DNA of 64,000 nt from Lentzea jiangxiensis (GTDB lineage: Bacteria > Actinomycetota > Actinomycetes > Mycobacteriales > Pseudonocardiaceae). The stretch spans positions 142,619 through 206,618 of the forward strand of contig NZ_FNIX01000013.1 in NCBI RefSeq assembly GCF_900104175.1. The letters are read 5' to 3'. Below are positions 52,129 through 60,287 of the stretch, piece after piece (position 1 is the first letter of the stretch; every line of letters starts with the position of its first letter). The notes under the pieces are model-generated. The model was given only the letters and a program-made list of their open reading frames with translations, did not search any database and was not told the origin of the DNA. The position numbers were made by a program, and so were the translations under genes.

Positions 52129-52510
52129 GTTCTTCCTCTCTTGACGACAACCTCTGGAGATGGAGGCGTGCCAGTCGTCCGGCCGCGGTGTCCCTCCACA
52201 GCCCGGAGTCGATCGGCGTCCGGGCCGCGGGGTTGACGTTCGAGCCGGGGGACAGGACTTCGCCGCCCACCGTCGCGCGGGTGTTCCGCGATCAAGCACC
52301 TCCCCGCAGCGGAACGACCTCGTTGCGCCGTTTGGAGTATCCGGGGTGGACGGTGAAAAACATGCCCGACATTCCCTAGCTGAACGGGCGACAAGTTGTC
52401 TGCCTGCGCCGATGTCGACGGCCACCTGACGAGGGAGGCGCACCTCGGACAGGGGACGCGCGAACGGATGATCCGTTACCGCCCGATGCGGCCGGCAGAA
52501 GGTTGATGTG
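52129..52510. other. Gene-free interval upstream of the repetitive protein
   Basis: These 382 bp lie between two minus-strand secreted-protein genes. It should hold the promoter of the repeat protein near its start at 52128. Open frames on the plus strand here are short, with poor starts and no recognisable motif. No terminator hairpin or repeat was found. Confidence 0.5.
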
Positions 52511-53428
52511 TCAGCGGAAGGCGTTGCGCGTGTAGGTGAGGCTGAAGTCGCCCTTGCCCGAGAAGTACCGGTCGACCACCAGCGCCGGGTCCGTGGCCAG
52601 GTGGCCGCGGTAGATCGCGCCGTCGTTCTGGTCGTCCCAGCCCCACGGCGCGTTGGCGGCGTTGTCCTTGCCGTTGTCACCGCGGAACGTGCCGAAAGAC
52701 GAAAACGTCTCGGAGTTGTTGCGGCGCGCCCACATGCCGTTCGCGTCGAAGGTGTTCACGAGGCGGTAGCCGACGTTGCGGTCGTTGCCGCCCGACGGGA
52801 CCTCACCCGTGGCGGCGGGGAAGTAGACCACGCCGTCGCCGCCGGGGAAGTCGTTGCCGTCCCAGCGGTACAGGCCGTGGCCCTTGGCCTCCTGCCACGT
52901 GGCGGGACGGCCGCCGACCAGCAGCAACGTGCCGTCGACGGTCTCCGCGCCGCTCCGGAACGGTGAGCCGGCGGGCACGTAGGAGTAGAAGTCGCTGTGC
53001 GCCACGGTGATCGCGGCCTCCAGCTTGCCGAACCCGGTGTCCCTGCGGACGACGAGCAGCACGCCCTCCAGGTCGTTCTCGTGCGTCCTCGTGCCGAACG
53101 GGTCCGGCTGGTCGTCCCAGTCGCGCGGGTGGAAGAAGCTGTAGACGAGGAACCAGTGCGTGGACGTCTCGACCACGGAGTAGTAGGAGGCGCCGGTGAG
53201 CTTGGCGAGCTGGGGCTGGTTCTCCCAGTTGTCCGAGGTGTTCCAGTTGCCGTCGAAGTCCACAGTGGACAGGTAGTCGGCGTCGGCGTCGGAGTCGTCG
53301 GTGTCCTGGTGGTGCACCGGCGCCCAGTGCGACGCCAGGTCGTGGTCGGACACGGCGGCGTGGGCGGGCGCGGTGAGGGCCGTGGTGAAGAGGGCGACGG
53401 CCAGCAGGGAGGCGCGAATCGTTTTCAC
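52511..53428 (-). CDS. Secreted Vps62-like protein of unknown function
   Basis: The protein is 305 aa with a signal peptide (MKTIRASLLAVALFTTALTAPAHA). The mature protein has LASHWAPVHHQDTDDSDADADY, VVETSTHWFLVYSFFHPRDWDDQPDPFG and THENDLEGVLLVVRRD. The W-A-P-x-x-x-Q-D start and the HPRDW/HENDLEG block recall Vps62-related bacterial proteins. Acidic clusters may bind calcium. It was not recognised with certainty, and no catalytic site is known. It ends with SLTYTRNAFR and is 11 bp from the next gene on the same strand. Confidence 0.6.
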   Translation of the reverse strand: MKTIRASLLAVALFTTALTAPAHAAVSDHDLASHWAPVHHQDTDDSDADADYLSTVDFDGNWNTSDNWENQPQLAKLTGASYYSVVETSTHWFLVYSFFHPRDWDDQPDPFGTRTHENDLEGVLLVVRRDTGFGKLEAAITVAHSDFYSYVPAGSPFRSGAETVDGTLLLVGGRPATWQEAKGHGLYRWDGNDFPGGDGVVYFPAATGEVPSGGNDRNVGYRLVNTFDANGMWARRNNSETFSSFGTFRGDNGKDNAANAPWGWDDQNDGAIYRGHLATDPALVVDRYFSGKGDFSLTYTRNAFR

Positions 53429-53439
53429 GCCGCCGCACG

Positions 53440-54408
53440 CTAGCTGTAGATGGTGACCGTCAGGCGGGGGTTCGAGCGAAAGTCAGTCGACTCGTAGGCG
53501 ACGCGCGCGAGAGGCATCGAGCCGGCCGCCGCCGTCAGCGTCGTCTCGATCTCGTGGCGCTCGTCCTCGGTGAGGTACGACCAGAAGGAGCTGTGCCAGA
53601 CCACCGTGTACGTGCCGCGGCCCTCCGGCGGCACGAGGTTCTCCCGCAGCCACCGCCCGGCGGGGGACCGCGCGACCTTCACGCCCACCTTGGCGGCGAG
53701 GTCGATGGCGTCGTCGAGGTCCCACCGCAGCGAGTCGTGCTCCGGCGGGATGAACGACTGCAGGATCATGGCGTGCTTGGGGTCGGCCGGGTCGCGCGGC
53801 TGCAGGTCGCAGCCCGCCCGGTCGACGATCTCCAGCCGCGGCGGCTGCGGCCCCGTCGCCGCCAGCCGCACCGGCGAGTCCTTGTCGCCCCACTCCCAGC
53901 CGAGCCCGAACCAGCGGTAGTGGTCGAGGATCAGGTTCAGCCCGGCGCACGCCCCGAGCTCGAGCAGTCGCACCTTCGGCGCGCCGATCATCGTCAGTCC
54001 GCGCAGCAGGAACCCGGCGGTCTTGGGCTGGTGCTGCTGCACCGTCCGGTCGAGCGCGGCCAGGACCTCGCCGGGGTTCTCGACGATCGCGTCCCGCGCC
54101 GCCAGCCACGTGAGCAGCGCCGGCGAGTCCGACTCGCCGCTCATCGCGGCGGCCTGCGCACTGGCGAACCGCCGGCTGAGCTCCGGCGCCCTGCCCGACA
54201 GCATCAGCAACCGCACGCCCGCGAGCGCCTGGACCCCGAACAACGGGCTGTGCACGGCGCTGTGCGAGCACAGCAGGTCCGCCACGGGCCCGCCGCGGTC
54301 GAGCTCGCTCGCCAGCTCGGAGAGGATGCGCGCGGACACGGGCGCGGTCGTCCGCAGACGCACCGCGAGAGCGCGGAGCGTCGAAGCCCCCATGGCAGCC
54401 GCGGTCAC
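53440..54408 (-). CDS. DUF2332 domain protein
   Basis: The protein is 322 aa from GTG 54408 (ATG 54393 is the alternative). The DUF2332 signatures are SPLFGVQALAGVRLLMLSGRAPEL (altered from the common Y-x-x-L start), RLLELGACAGLNLILDHYRWFGLGWEWGD and YTVVWHSSFWSYL. The LELGACAGLNL segment looks like a SAM-dependent methyltransferase motif I, so a methyltransferase-like fold is possible. There is no signal peptide. The role is unknown in all organisms. Confidence 0.82.
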   Translation of the reverse strand: MTAAAMGASTLRALAVRLRTTAPVSARILSELASELDRGGPVADLLCSHSAVHSPLFGVQALAGVRLLMLSGRAPELSRRFASAQAAAMSGESDSPALLTWLAARDAIVENPGEVLAALDRTVQQHQPKTAGFLLRGLTMIGAPKVRLLELGACAGLNLILDHYRWFGLGWEWGDKDSPVRLAATGPQPPRLEIVDRAGCDLQPRDPADPKHAMILQSFIPPEHDSLRWDLDDAIDLAAKVGVKVARSPAGRWLRENLVPPEGRGTYTVVWHSSFWSYLTEDERHEIETTLTAAAGSMPLARVAYESTDFRSNPRLTVTIYS

Positions 54409-54511
54409 GGGCCCTCCCCTCCTCGGCAGGGCGACTTTACAAGCACACCCCCTCGTTCCCGGCCCTGTGAGACCACGCGTGCCGTCGGTACCGGTGGGTA
54501 TCGTGCGGCGG

Positions 54512-55270
54512 GTGAGCGAGTTCCTGGAGCTGTCCGCGGCCGGTCCGGTCGCCACGTTGACGATCAACCGCCCGGCCAAGCGCAACGCGATGTCGTACGA
54601 GATGTGGTCGGCGCTGCCCGGGTTGCTCGCTCGCGTTTCCGCAGATGAGAGCATTCGGGTGCTGGTGATCCGCGGCGGGGGGCACTTCTGTGCGGGGGCC
54701 GACATCTCCGAGTTCTCGTCGTTGCGGCGAGGGGCCGACGGCGCCGCTCGCTACGGCGAGGCGGTGCACGCCGGGGAACGGGCGATCGCCCAGCTGGACA
54801 AGCCGACGATCGCGGCGGTGTCCGGGTTCTGCGTCGGCGGCGGGTGTGAGATCGCCCTCGCCTGCGACATCCGGGTGGCCGCCTCCGACGCCCGGTTCGG
54901 CATCACGCCCGCGAAGCTCGGGATCGTCTACAACTTCACGTCGACCAAGGCGCTGGTGGACGTCGTCGGGCCCGCCTGGGCGAAGCAGATCCTGTTCTCC
55001 GCCGACCTGATCGACGCTTCGACGGCGTTGCGGATCGGGCTCGTGAACGAGGTCGCCGAGTCGCTCGACGCCAGGGTGCGGGAGCTGTCCGAGCAGATCG
55101 CCGGGCGGGCGCAGGTGTCGGTGCGCGGCGCCAAGAAGATCATCGGCTCCGTCGTCGACGGCGGGCACGAGGACGACTTCGTGCGGGCGCTGTACGCGGA
55201 GGCCGCCTCCAGCGCCGACTACGCCGAGGGCGTGTCGGCGTTCCTGGAGAAGCGGCCTCCGCGGTTCTGA
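54512..55270 (+). CDS. Enoyl-CoA hydratase/isomerase (crotonase fold)
   Basis: The protein is 252 aa from GTG 54512. The crotonase oxyanion loop is VIRGGGHFCAGADISEFSSL and the second is AVSGFCVGGGCEIALACDIRVAASDARFGITPAKLGI. One catalytic Glu is expected near ITPAKLGIVYNF, where the usual PE is replaced by PAKLG, so isomerase or another crotonase activity is possible. It hydrates or rearranges enoyl-CoA. It ends 3 bp from the convergent MBL gene, and its substrate route is unknown. Confidence 0.85.
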   Translation: MSEFLELSAAGPVATLTINRPAKRNAMSYEMWSALPGLLARVSADESIRVLVIRGGGHFCAGADISEFSSLRRGADGAARYGEAVHAGERAIAQLDKPTIAAVSGFCVGGGCEIALACDIRVAASDARFGITPAKLGIVYNFTSTKALVDVVGPAWAKQILFSADLIDASTALRIGLVNEVAESLDARVRELSEQIAGRAQVSVRGAKKIIGSVVDGGHEDDFVRALYAEAASSADYAEGVSAFLEKRPPRF

Positions 55271-55273
55271 CTC

Positions 55274-55873
55274 CTAGAAGACCTCGGCGGCGATCGTCGT
55301 GTCCGGGCCGTGGCCCGTGTGCACCACGGTGTCGCCGGGCAGCGTCAGCAGCTTCTCCCGGATCGACGCCTCGATCGTCGGTCGGTCCGAGAACGACCGC
55401 CCGGTCGCGCCCGGCCCGCCCTGGAACAGCGTGTCGCCGGTGAACACCGCGCCCAGCGAGGGGACGTGGAAGCACACCGCGCCGGGCGAGTGGCCCGGCG
55501 TGTGCAGCACGTGGATCTCCTCGCCGGCGACCGTGAGCACCTGCCCGTCCTCCAGCGCCTGGTGCGGGAGGACGCCGGTGTGCGTCAGGCTCCACACCAC
55601 GTGGTCGGCCTGGTGCAACGCCATCGGCGCGTTCGTCGCGTGCGCCAGGTCCGGTGCGACCCGGACGTGGTCGTCGTGCGCGTGCGTCAGGAGGATCGCG
55701 ACGACACGGCGCCCGGCCACGAGTTCGAGGATGTCGTCAACGGAGTGCGGGGCGTCGATGACGACGCATTCGCTGTCGTCACCGATGACCCACACGTTGT
55801 TGTCGACGTCGAAGGTCTCGCCGTCGAGCGAGAACGTGCCGGAGGTGACGGTGTGGTCGACGCGCAGGGCCAT
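55274..55873 (-). CDS. MBL-fold metallo-hydrolase, partner of MscR
   Basis: The protein is 199 aa from ATG 55873, which overlaps the mscR TGA by one base (TGATG). The metal motif is LLTHAHDDH (HxHxDH), with a later HTPGHSPGAVCF (His) and FTGDTLFQGGPG (Asp) and the final His near HTGHGPDT, a full glyoxalase II-like site. In many actinobacteria this gene follows mscR and probably cleaves the thioester S-formylmycothiol, or a related adduct, to mycothiol and formate. Confidence 0.9.
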   Translation of the reverse strand: MALRVDHTVTSGTFSLDGETFDVDNNVWVIGDDSECVVIDAPHSVDDILELVAGRRVVAILLTHAHDDHVRVAPDLAHATNAPMALHQADHVVWSLTHTGVLPHQALEDGQVLTVAGEEIHVLHTPGHSPGAVCFHVPSLGAVFTGDTLFQGGPGATGRSFSDRPTIEASIREKLLTLPGDTVVHTGHGPDTTIAAEVF

Positions 55874-56961
55874 CAGAACACCACGACCGATCGCAGCACG
55901 TCGCCGTGGTGCATCTTCTCGAAGGCGGCCTCGACGCCGTCCAGCGGGATCTCCTCGGTGACGAACGCGTCGAGGTCGAAGCGGCCCTGCCGGTACAGGT
56001 CGACCAGCATCGGGAAGTCGCGGGACGGCAGGCAGTCGCCGTACCAGGACGACTTGAGCGATCCACCGCGGGAGAAGAAGTCGATCAGCGGCATGTCGAG
56101 CCGCATGTCCGGCGTCGGGACACCCACCAGGACCACGGTGCCGGCGAGGTCGCGGGCGTAGAAGGCCTGCTTCCACGTCTCGGGGCGGCCCACCGCGTCG
56201 ATCACGACGTCGGCGCCGAACGAGTCGGTGAGGTCCTGGATCGCGGTGACGACGTCGTCGACCTCGCGGGCGTTGATCGTGTGCGTGGCGCCGAAACCCT
56301 TGGCCCACTCCAGCTTCCGCGGGTCGGTGTCGACGGCGATGATCTTCGCGGCGCCGGCGATGCGGGCGCCCGCGATGGCGCCGTCCCCGACACCGCCGCA
56401 GCCGATCACGGCCACCGAGTCGCCGCGGCCGACGTTGCCGGTGTTCACCGCGGCGCCGACGCCCGCCATGACGCCGCAGCCCAGCAGGCCGACGGCGGCG
56501 GCCCGGGCGGACGGGTCGACCTTCGTGCACTGTCCTGAGTGGACGAGGGTCTTCTCCGCGAACGCGCCGATGCCCAGCGCGGGCGAGAGTTTCGTGCCGT
56601 CGGTCAGCGTCATCGGCTGCGAGGCGTTGAACGTCGAGAAGCAGTACCACGGCTTGCCGCGCTTGCAGGCGCGGCAGGTGCCGCAGACCGCGCGCCAGTT
56701 CAGCACGACGAAGTCGCCCGGCTCCAGGTCCACGACACCCTCACCGACGGACTCCACGACACCCGCGGCCTCGTGGCCCAGCAGGAACGGGAACTCGTCG
56801 TTGATGCCGCCCTCGCGGTAGTGCAGGTCGGTGTGGCAGACGCCGCACGCCTGGACCTTCACCACGGCCTCGCCGGGGCCGGGGTCGGGCACCAGGACCG
56901 AGGTCAGCTCGACGGGAAGACCTTTGCCTCGGGCGACGATGCCCTTGACCTCTTGCGCCAC
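55873..56961 (-). CDS. mscR: S-(hydroxymethyl)mycothiol dehydrogenase
   Basis: The protein is 362 aa, a zinc-dependent class III alcohol dehydrogenase-like enzyme. ACGVCHTDLHYREGG supplies the catalytic zinc Cys, GHEAAGVVESVGEG the His/Glu, CGTCRACKRGKPWYC the structural zinc Cys cluster and VIGCGGVGDGAIAGARIAGA the NAD fold. It oxidises the adduct of formaldehyde with mycothiol and also acts on S-nitrosomycothiol. It lies in a VOC-mscR-MBL operon: VOC ends 13 bp before it and the MBL gene follows by overlap. The actinobacterial thiol mycothiol is implied. Confidence 0.93.
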   Translation of the reverse strand: MAQEVKGIVARGKGLPVELTSVLVPDPGPGEAVVKVQACGVCHTDLHYREGGINDEFPFLLGHEAAGVVESVGEGVVDLEPGDFVVLNWRAVCGTCRACKRGKPWYCFSTFNASQPMTLTDGTKLSPALGIGAFAEKTLVHSGQCTKVDPSARAAAVGLLGCGVMAGVGAAVNTGNVGRGDSVAVIGCGGVGDGAIAGARIAGAAKIIAVDTDPRKLEWAKGFGATHTINAREVDDVVTAIQDLTDSFGADVVIDAVGRPETWKQAFYARDLAGTVVLVGVPTPDMRLDMPLIDFFSRGGSLKSSWYGDCLPSRDFPMLVDLYRQGRFDLDAFVTEEIPLDGVEAAFEKMHHGDVLRSVVVF

Positions 56962-56974
56962 TGCGGTTCCGTCC

Positions 56975-57493
56975 TCACTTGATCAGTGTCGTGCCTTCGA
57001 ACTCACCGAGTTCTTCCCGGTAGAACTCAATCCCTACACCGTTGGGGTCGCGGATGTACAGGCTGTCCTCGACGCCGCGGTCGGGCCCCAGGTACTCGAC
57101 GCCCGCCTCGTCCAGCTTGGCCCTGATCTCGGCGAACCGCTCGGCGGACGTCGACAGCGCGAGGTGCTGGACGGCGCCGATCGTCTCGGAGAACGCCGGG
57201 TGGTCGTGACCCGGGAAGTCGAAGAACCCCAGCAGGTTCTTCGACCCGAGGTCGAAGAAGAAGTGGCTGGAGCCGTTGTAGTCGCGGTTCTCGACGAGCT
57301 CGACGAGCGGGAAGCCGAGGAACTCCTGGTAGAACTCGATCGTCTCCTCGACGTCCTTGCAGATCAACGCGATGTGGTGCACCCCGCGGGTGGGGGAGCC
57401 GCCTCGCTCGGCGAGCGGCCTGACGTAGCGTTCGCGCAGCTCGTCGCGCTTGGCCCGGATGGTGGCGAGCTCTGCACCCTCTGGCTGTGGCAT
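56975..57493 (-). CDS. VOC-superfamily (glyoxalase/dioxygenase-like) protein
   Basis: The protein is 172 aa from ATG 57493. GVHHIALICKDVEETIEFYQEFLGFPLVEL gives the first beta-alpha-beta-beta-beta module with a metal His, IGAVQHLALSTSAERFAEIRAKLDE the second His, and YIRDPNGVGIEFYRE the C-terminal Glu. It is thus a metal-dependent VOC enzyme, perhaps a lyase or dioxygenase. It is the first gene of the mscR operon, so a role in detoxifying an aldehyde-thiol adduct is likely but unproven. Confidence 0.85.
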   Translation of the reverse strand: MPQPEGAELATIRAKRDELRERYVRPLAERGGSPTRGVHHIALICKDVEETIEFYQEFLGFPLVELVENRDYNGSSHFFFDLGSKNLLGFFDFPGHDHPAFSETIGAVQHLALSTSAERFAEIRAKLDEAGVEYLGPDRGVEDSLYIRDPNGVGIEFYREELGEFEGTTLIK

Positions 57494-57553
57494 GCCAGCA
57501 GGGTAGTTGAGGATTCAAACTCCTGCAGGCTGGAACTGTGCCTCTTTCAGTCG

Positions 57554-57587
57554 AAAATGCCCGGCCCACGACGCCGTGGACCGGGCA
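57554..57587 (-). terminator. Terminator of the holin-family/DUF3618/DUF4235 operon
   Basis: TGCCCGG...CCGGGCA with an inner CCACG/CGTGG forms a 30-nt hairpin (57558-57587). Read on the minus strand it is followed by a TTTT run (complement of AAAA at 57554-57557). It begins 16 bp after the DUF4235 stop at 57603. Confidence 0.8.
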
Positions 57588-57602
57588 CGCGCGACAGCTC
57601 GC

Positions 57603-57872
57603 TCAGTCTTCCTCGTCGCCGGGCCACTCGCCCGTCAGCTTCTGGAAGCCCTTGGCGCCGCCGCGGTCGATCGCGGCCTTGACCAGGCCGAAGATCGCAC
57701 CCTGCAGCGCGGCTGCCAGCAGGACCTCGGTCCACGCGCGGTTGCGCATCGTGGCGCTCGGCGCCTCCTTGTCGCCCGCGACGAGCTTCCAGATCTGGCC
57801 GAAGATCGCGGTCGCCAGGAAACCTCCCAGCGCGCCGAACAGCATTCCCAGCGGTCGGTACAGGAGCTTCAT
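57603..57872 (-). CDS. DUF4235 membrane protein
   Basis: The protein is 89 aa. Two hydrophobic segments are seen, MLFGALGGFLATAIFGQIWKLVAG and EVLLAAALQGAIFGLVKAAI, with an acidic C-terminus. It is the last of three overlapping small genes (4-bp overlap with DUF3618). The DUF4235/DUF3618/holin trio is common in actinobacteria and may act on envelope structure. No enzyme motif is seen. Confidence 0.85.
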   Translation of the reverse strand: MKLLYRPLGMLFGALGGFLATAIFGQIWKLVAGDKEAPSATMRNRAWTEVLLAAALQGAIFGLVKAAIDRGGAKGFQKLTGEWPGDEED

Positions 57873-58156
57873 CGGTTCCTCCTGGAAATCGCCCAGATGG
57901 CGACGATCAGCGCGATCAGCGCCGCCGCGACGGCACCGGGGTGGCGGCGGGCCTTCTCGACCTGCTCCGCCACGGGGGTGGGCAGCGAGTCGACGGCCTG
58001 GTTGGTGGCAGCGGTGAGCCGCACGACCGTCTCGTGCGCCTGCTCCTTCACGCGGCCGGGCACGTCGACCTTGTGCGCCAAAGCTTCCACGGTCTCACCG
58101 AGCTCGCGCCGAGTCCGTTCGACGTCGCGCTGCAGCTGCTCCTTCGGGTCGGTCAT
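57869..58156 (-). CDS. DUF3618 membrane protein
   Basis: The protein is 95 aa from ATG 58156 with the DUF3618 signature DVERTRRELGETVEALAHKVDVPGRVKE in the N-terminal half and one C-terminal membrane helix (AVAAALIALIVAIWAISRR). It overlaps the flanking genes by 4 bp each (ATGA), so the three are co-translated. Amphipathic helices in the first half may coat the inner membrane face; the function is unknown. Confidence 0.88.
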   Translation of the reverse strand: MTDPKEQLQRDVERTRRELGETVEALAHKVDVPGRVKEQAHETVVRLTAATNQAVDSLPTPVAEQVEKARRHPGAVAAALIALIVAIWAISRRNR

Positions 58157-58542
58157 CGGTGCGCACTCTCCTTGATCGTCGCGATGTCCCGCTGGACGTT
58201 GTCCATCGCCTGCCGCGGCACCGGCGGAGCGGCCTGCTTGACCTGCCCCTTGCCGACGAGCGCGAAGATGCCCGCGAACAGCAGAAGGGCGGCCGCGACG
58301 ATCAGCGCGGCCGCCCACGGCGGTACTACGAGTGCCAGCAGCAGGATCAGGCCCGCGACGACGCTGAGCCCACCCCACCACGCGAACACGCCTGCCACGC
58401 CGAACATCCCGGCGCCGACACCGGCGTGCTTGCCCTTGTCCTTCAGCTCCACGACCGCGAGACGGATCTCATCGCGCGCGAGCCTGCTCACCTGCTCGGA
58501 CAGCTGGCTCACCAGCTGTGCGGTCGACGTGTCGGTGTTCAT
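58153..58542 (-). CDS. Phage-holin-family (holin-X/DUF1469) membrane protein
   Basis: The protein is 129 aa. The N-terminal QLVSQLSEQVSRLARDEIRLAVVELKDKGKHAGVGAGMFGVAGVFAWWGGL is the typical amphipathic helix plus first membrane segment; the second is LILLLALVVPPWAAALIVAAALLLFAGIFALVG. Despite the name these actinobacterial proteins are chromosomal and not part of a prophage. It is the first gene of the three-gene operon. Confidence 0.87.
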   Translation of the reverse strand: MNTDTSTAQLVSQLSEQVSRLARDEIRLAVVELKDKGKHAGVGAGMFGVAGVFAWWGGLSVVAGLILLLALVVPPWAAALIVAAALLLFAGIFALVGKGQVKQAAPPVPRQAMDNVQRDIATIKESAHR

Positions 58543-58614
58543 GCACGTCGGCTACCCAGAGCGAGGTTGAGCCAATCAGTGCTCGTGGCCTCTTGCGGCC
58601 CCGTGAGGTCCAGG

Positions 58615-58989
58615 TCAGCCCTGCTGCTGGGCCTGGGCTTCCTTGACCTTGGCGTGGACCTCGGTCATGTCCACGTTGCGCGCCTGCTCGATCAGGTCGT
58701 CCAAGGCGTTGCCCGGCAACGCGCCCGGCTGCGAGAACAGCACGACACCCTCGCGCACGATCATCAGCGTCGGGATCGACCGGATGCCGAACGTGGCCGC
58801 GAGCTCCTGCTGCGCCTCGGTGTCGACCTTGCCGAACACGATGTCCTCGTTCTTGTTCGACGCCGCCTCGTAGGTGGGCCCGAACGCACGGCACGGCCCG
58901 CACCACTCAGCCCAGAAGTCGACCAGGACGATGCCGTCAGCGCCGACCACCTCGTCGAAGTTCTCCGTGGTCAGCTCGACCGTCGCCAT
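58615..58989 (-). CDS. Thioredoxin
   Basis: The protein is 124 aa from ATG 58989, with GAGGAGGACC in front; the frame is open further 5' but without support. The active site is WAEWCGPCRAF (Cys30, Cys33), and the cis-Pro loop is FGIRSIPTLMIV. The C-terminal tail VHAKVKEAQAQQQG is longer than in E. coli TrxA. It is a cytosolic disulfide reductase that needs a thioredoxin reductase encoded elsewhere. It diverges from the amino-acid ABC operon. Confidence 0.93.
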   Translation of the reverse strand: MATVELTTENFDEVVGADGIVLVDFWAEWCGPCRAFGPTYEAASNKNEDIVFGKVDTEAQQELAATFGIRSIPTLMIVREGVVLFSQPGALPGNALDDLIEQARNVDMTEVHAKVKEAQAQQQG

Positions 58990-59230
58990 GTGGTCCTCCT
59001 CGTTTGTCGGGTAACCCGTCCAACGGACGGGACGGCGCTGGAATTCCCCGGACGGTTGGCCGGGCGCTTCCGGGCGCGGCTCGGGTGGGTCGCGTGGGGT
59101 GGAAGAGCCGCGGTCCGCCGGTTCCGCTGTGCCGCATTTCGCCCCGCCGCCTGCTTCTACCCCCATCCGCCCCACTGTCAGGCCTCTTCCCCCGCCTCAC
59201 CCGCGTTGCCGATTCGTGTCCTTCGACCGC

Positions 59231-59359
59231 TTCAACTTTTTGTGGAGATCTTCAACCAGGCGTAAGTCCAGGTAGGCGCGAAGCATCGGAGCCAAACCTT
59301 CCCGACCGCCCCGCTCACCCCCGGACGTGCGGGTTCAACTTTTTGTGGACGGCTTCAAC
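59231..59359 (+). promoter_or_regulatory. Two 26-bp direct-repeat sites in front of the ABC transporter operon
   Basis: TTCAACTTTTTGTGGA-N4-TTCAAC occurs at 59231-59256 and again at 59334-59359; the 16-nt core and the trailing TTCAAC are identical and the starts are 103 bp apart. The second copy is 22 bp before the ATG at 59382. A/T-rich sequence is rare in this genome, so this is not chance composition. It lies in the 392-bp gap between trx and the operon, which has no gene. The HTH fusion protein encoded at the end of the operon is the likely binder (inference). Confidence 0.7.
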
Positions 59360-59381
59360 GCGGCGTTGTACGGTCCCCGCC

Positions 59382-60287
59382 ATGATGCCGCGCCTGCTCG
59401 TGACCTCGCTTCTCGTGTTGGGGCTCGCCGCCTGCGGGTCCACGTCCGACCCCGCCTCGCAGACGTCCACCCCGCCGTCCGCCGACCTGTCGTCGGTCCA
59501 GAAGGACGACAAGCTCGCCGCCCTGCTGCCGCCGGAGATCGCCTCGGCCGGCACGTTGAAGGTCGGGTCGAACATCCAGAACCCGCCGAACAACTTCTAC
59601 GCCGAGGACGGCAAGACGCCGATGGGGTCCGAGGTGGACCTGATCAAGGCGATCGGCGCCAGGCTCGGGCTGAAGGTCGAGCACAGCGACATGGCGTTCA
59701 GCTCGCTGATCACCAGCCTCGAGACCGGGCGCGTCGACGTGACGATGGCGGCGATGAACGACACCGCCGAGCGCCAGCAGAAGATCGACTTCGTGGACTA
59801 CTTCACGTCCGGCATCACGATCATGGTGCAGAAGGGCAACCCGCAGGGGGTCAAGGGACCCGACGACCTGTGCGGCAAGGGCATCGCGGTGAACCTCGGC
59901 AGCTCGCAGGAGCAGTTCGCCAAGGAGCAGAGCGCGAAGTGCGCGGCCGCGGGCAAGCCCGAGGTGCAGCTGAGCGTCACCGACAGCGACACCGGCAACC
60001 AGAACCAGCTGCGCACCGGACGGGTCGCCGCGATCCTCAACGACCTGCCGACGGCCGTCTACGTCGCGAAGACCGCGGGTGACGGCGAGTACTTCGAGGT
60101 CGTGCCGCTCGCGCCGATCAACGGCGGGCCGTACGGGATCGGCGTCGCCAAGAAGAACGCCAAGCTGTCCGAGGCGGTCAAGGCCGCGCTGCAGTCGCTG
60201 ATCGACGACGGCACCTACGGCAAGATCGTCACCACCTGGGACATCAAGCAGGGCGCGATCACGAAGGCCGCCATCAATGGCAAGTGA
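59382..60287 (+). CDS. Polar amino-acid ABC transporter substrate-binding lipoprotein
   Basis: The protein is 301 aa from ATG 59382 (a second ATG directly follows). The lipobox is LGLAACG (Cys18/19), so it is lipid-anchored outside the membrane. The mature domain is family 3 (SBP_bac_3): LKVGSNIQNPPNNFYAEDGKTPMGSEVDLIKAIGARLGLKVE, then DVTMAAMNDTAERQQKIDFVDYF and a C-terminal GPYGIGVAKKNAKL. It binds a polar amino acid or analogue. The permease gene overlaps its end by 11 bp. Transcription probably starts near the second direct-repeat site. Confidence 0.92.
   Translation: MMPRLLVTSLLVLGLAACGSTSDPASQTSTPPSADLSSVQKDDKLAALLPPEIASAGTLKVGSNIQNPPNNFYAEDGKTPMGSEVDLIKAIGARLGLKVEHSDMAFSSLITSLETGRVDVTMAAMNDTAERQQKIDFVDYFTSGITIMVQKGNPQGVKGPDDLCGKGIAVNLGSSQEQFAKEQSAKCAAAGKPEVQLSVTDSDTGNQNQLRTGRVAAILNDLPTAVYVAKTAGDGEYFEVVPLAPINGGPYGIGVAKKNAKLSEAVKAALQSLIDDGTYGKIVTTWDIKQGAITKAAINGK

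Noticed and set aside
58153..58542. Holin-family gene as evidence of a prophage
   Set aside because: This holin-X/DUF1469 type is chromosomal in actinobacteria and sits with DUF3618/DUF4235; no integrase, capsid or lysis genes are present.
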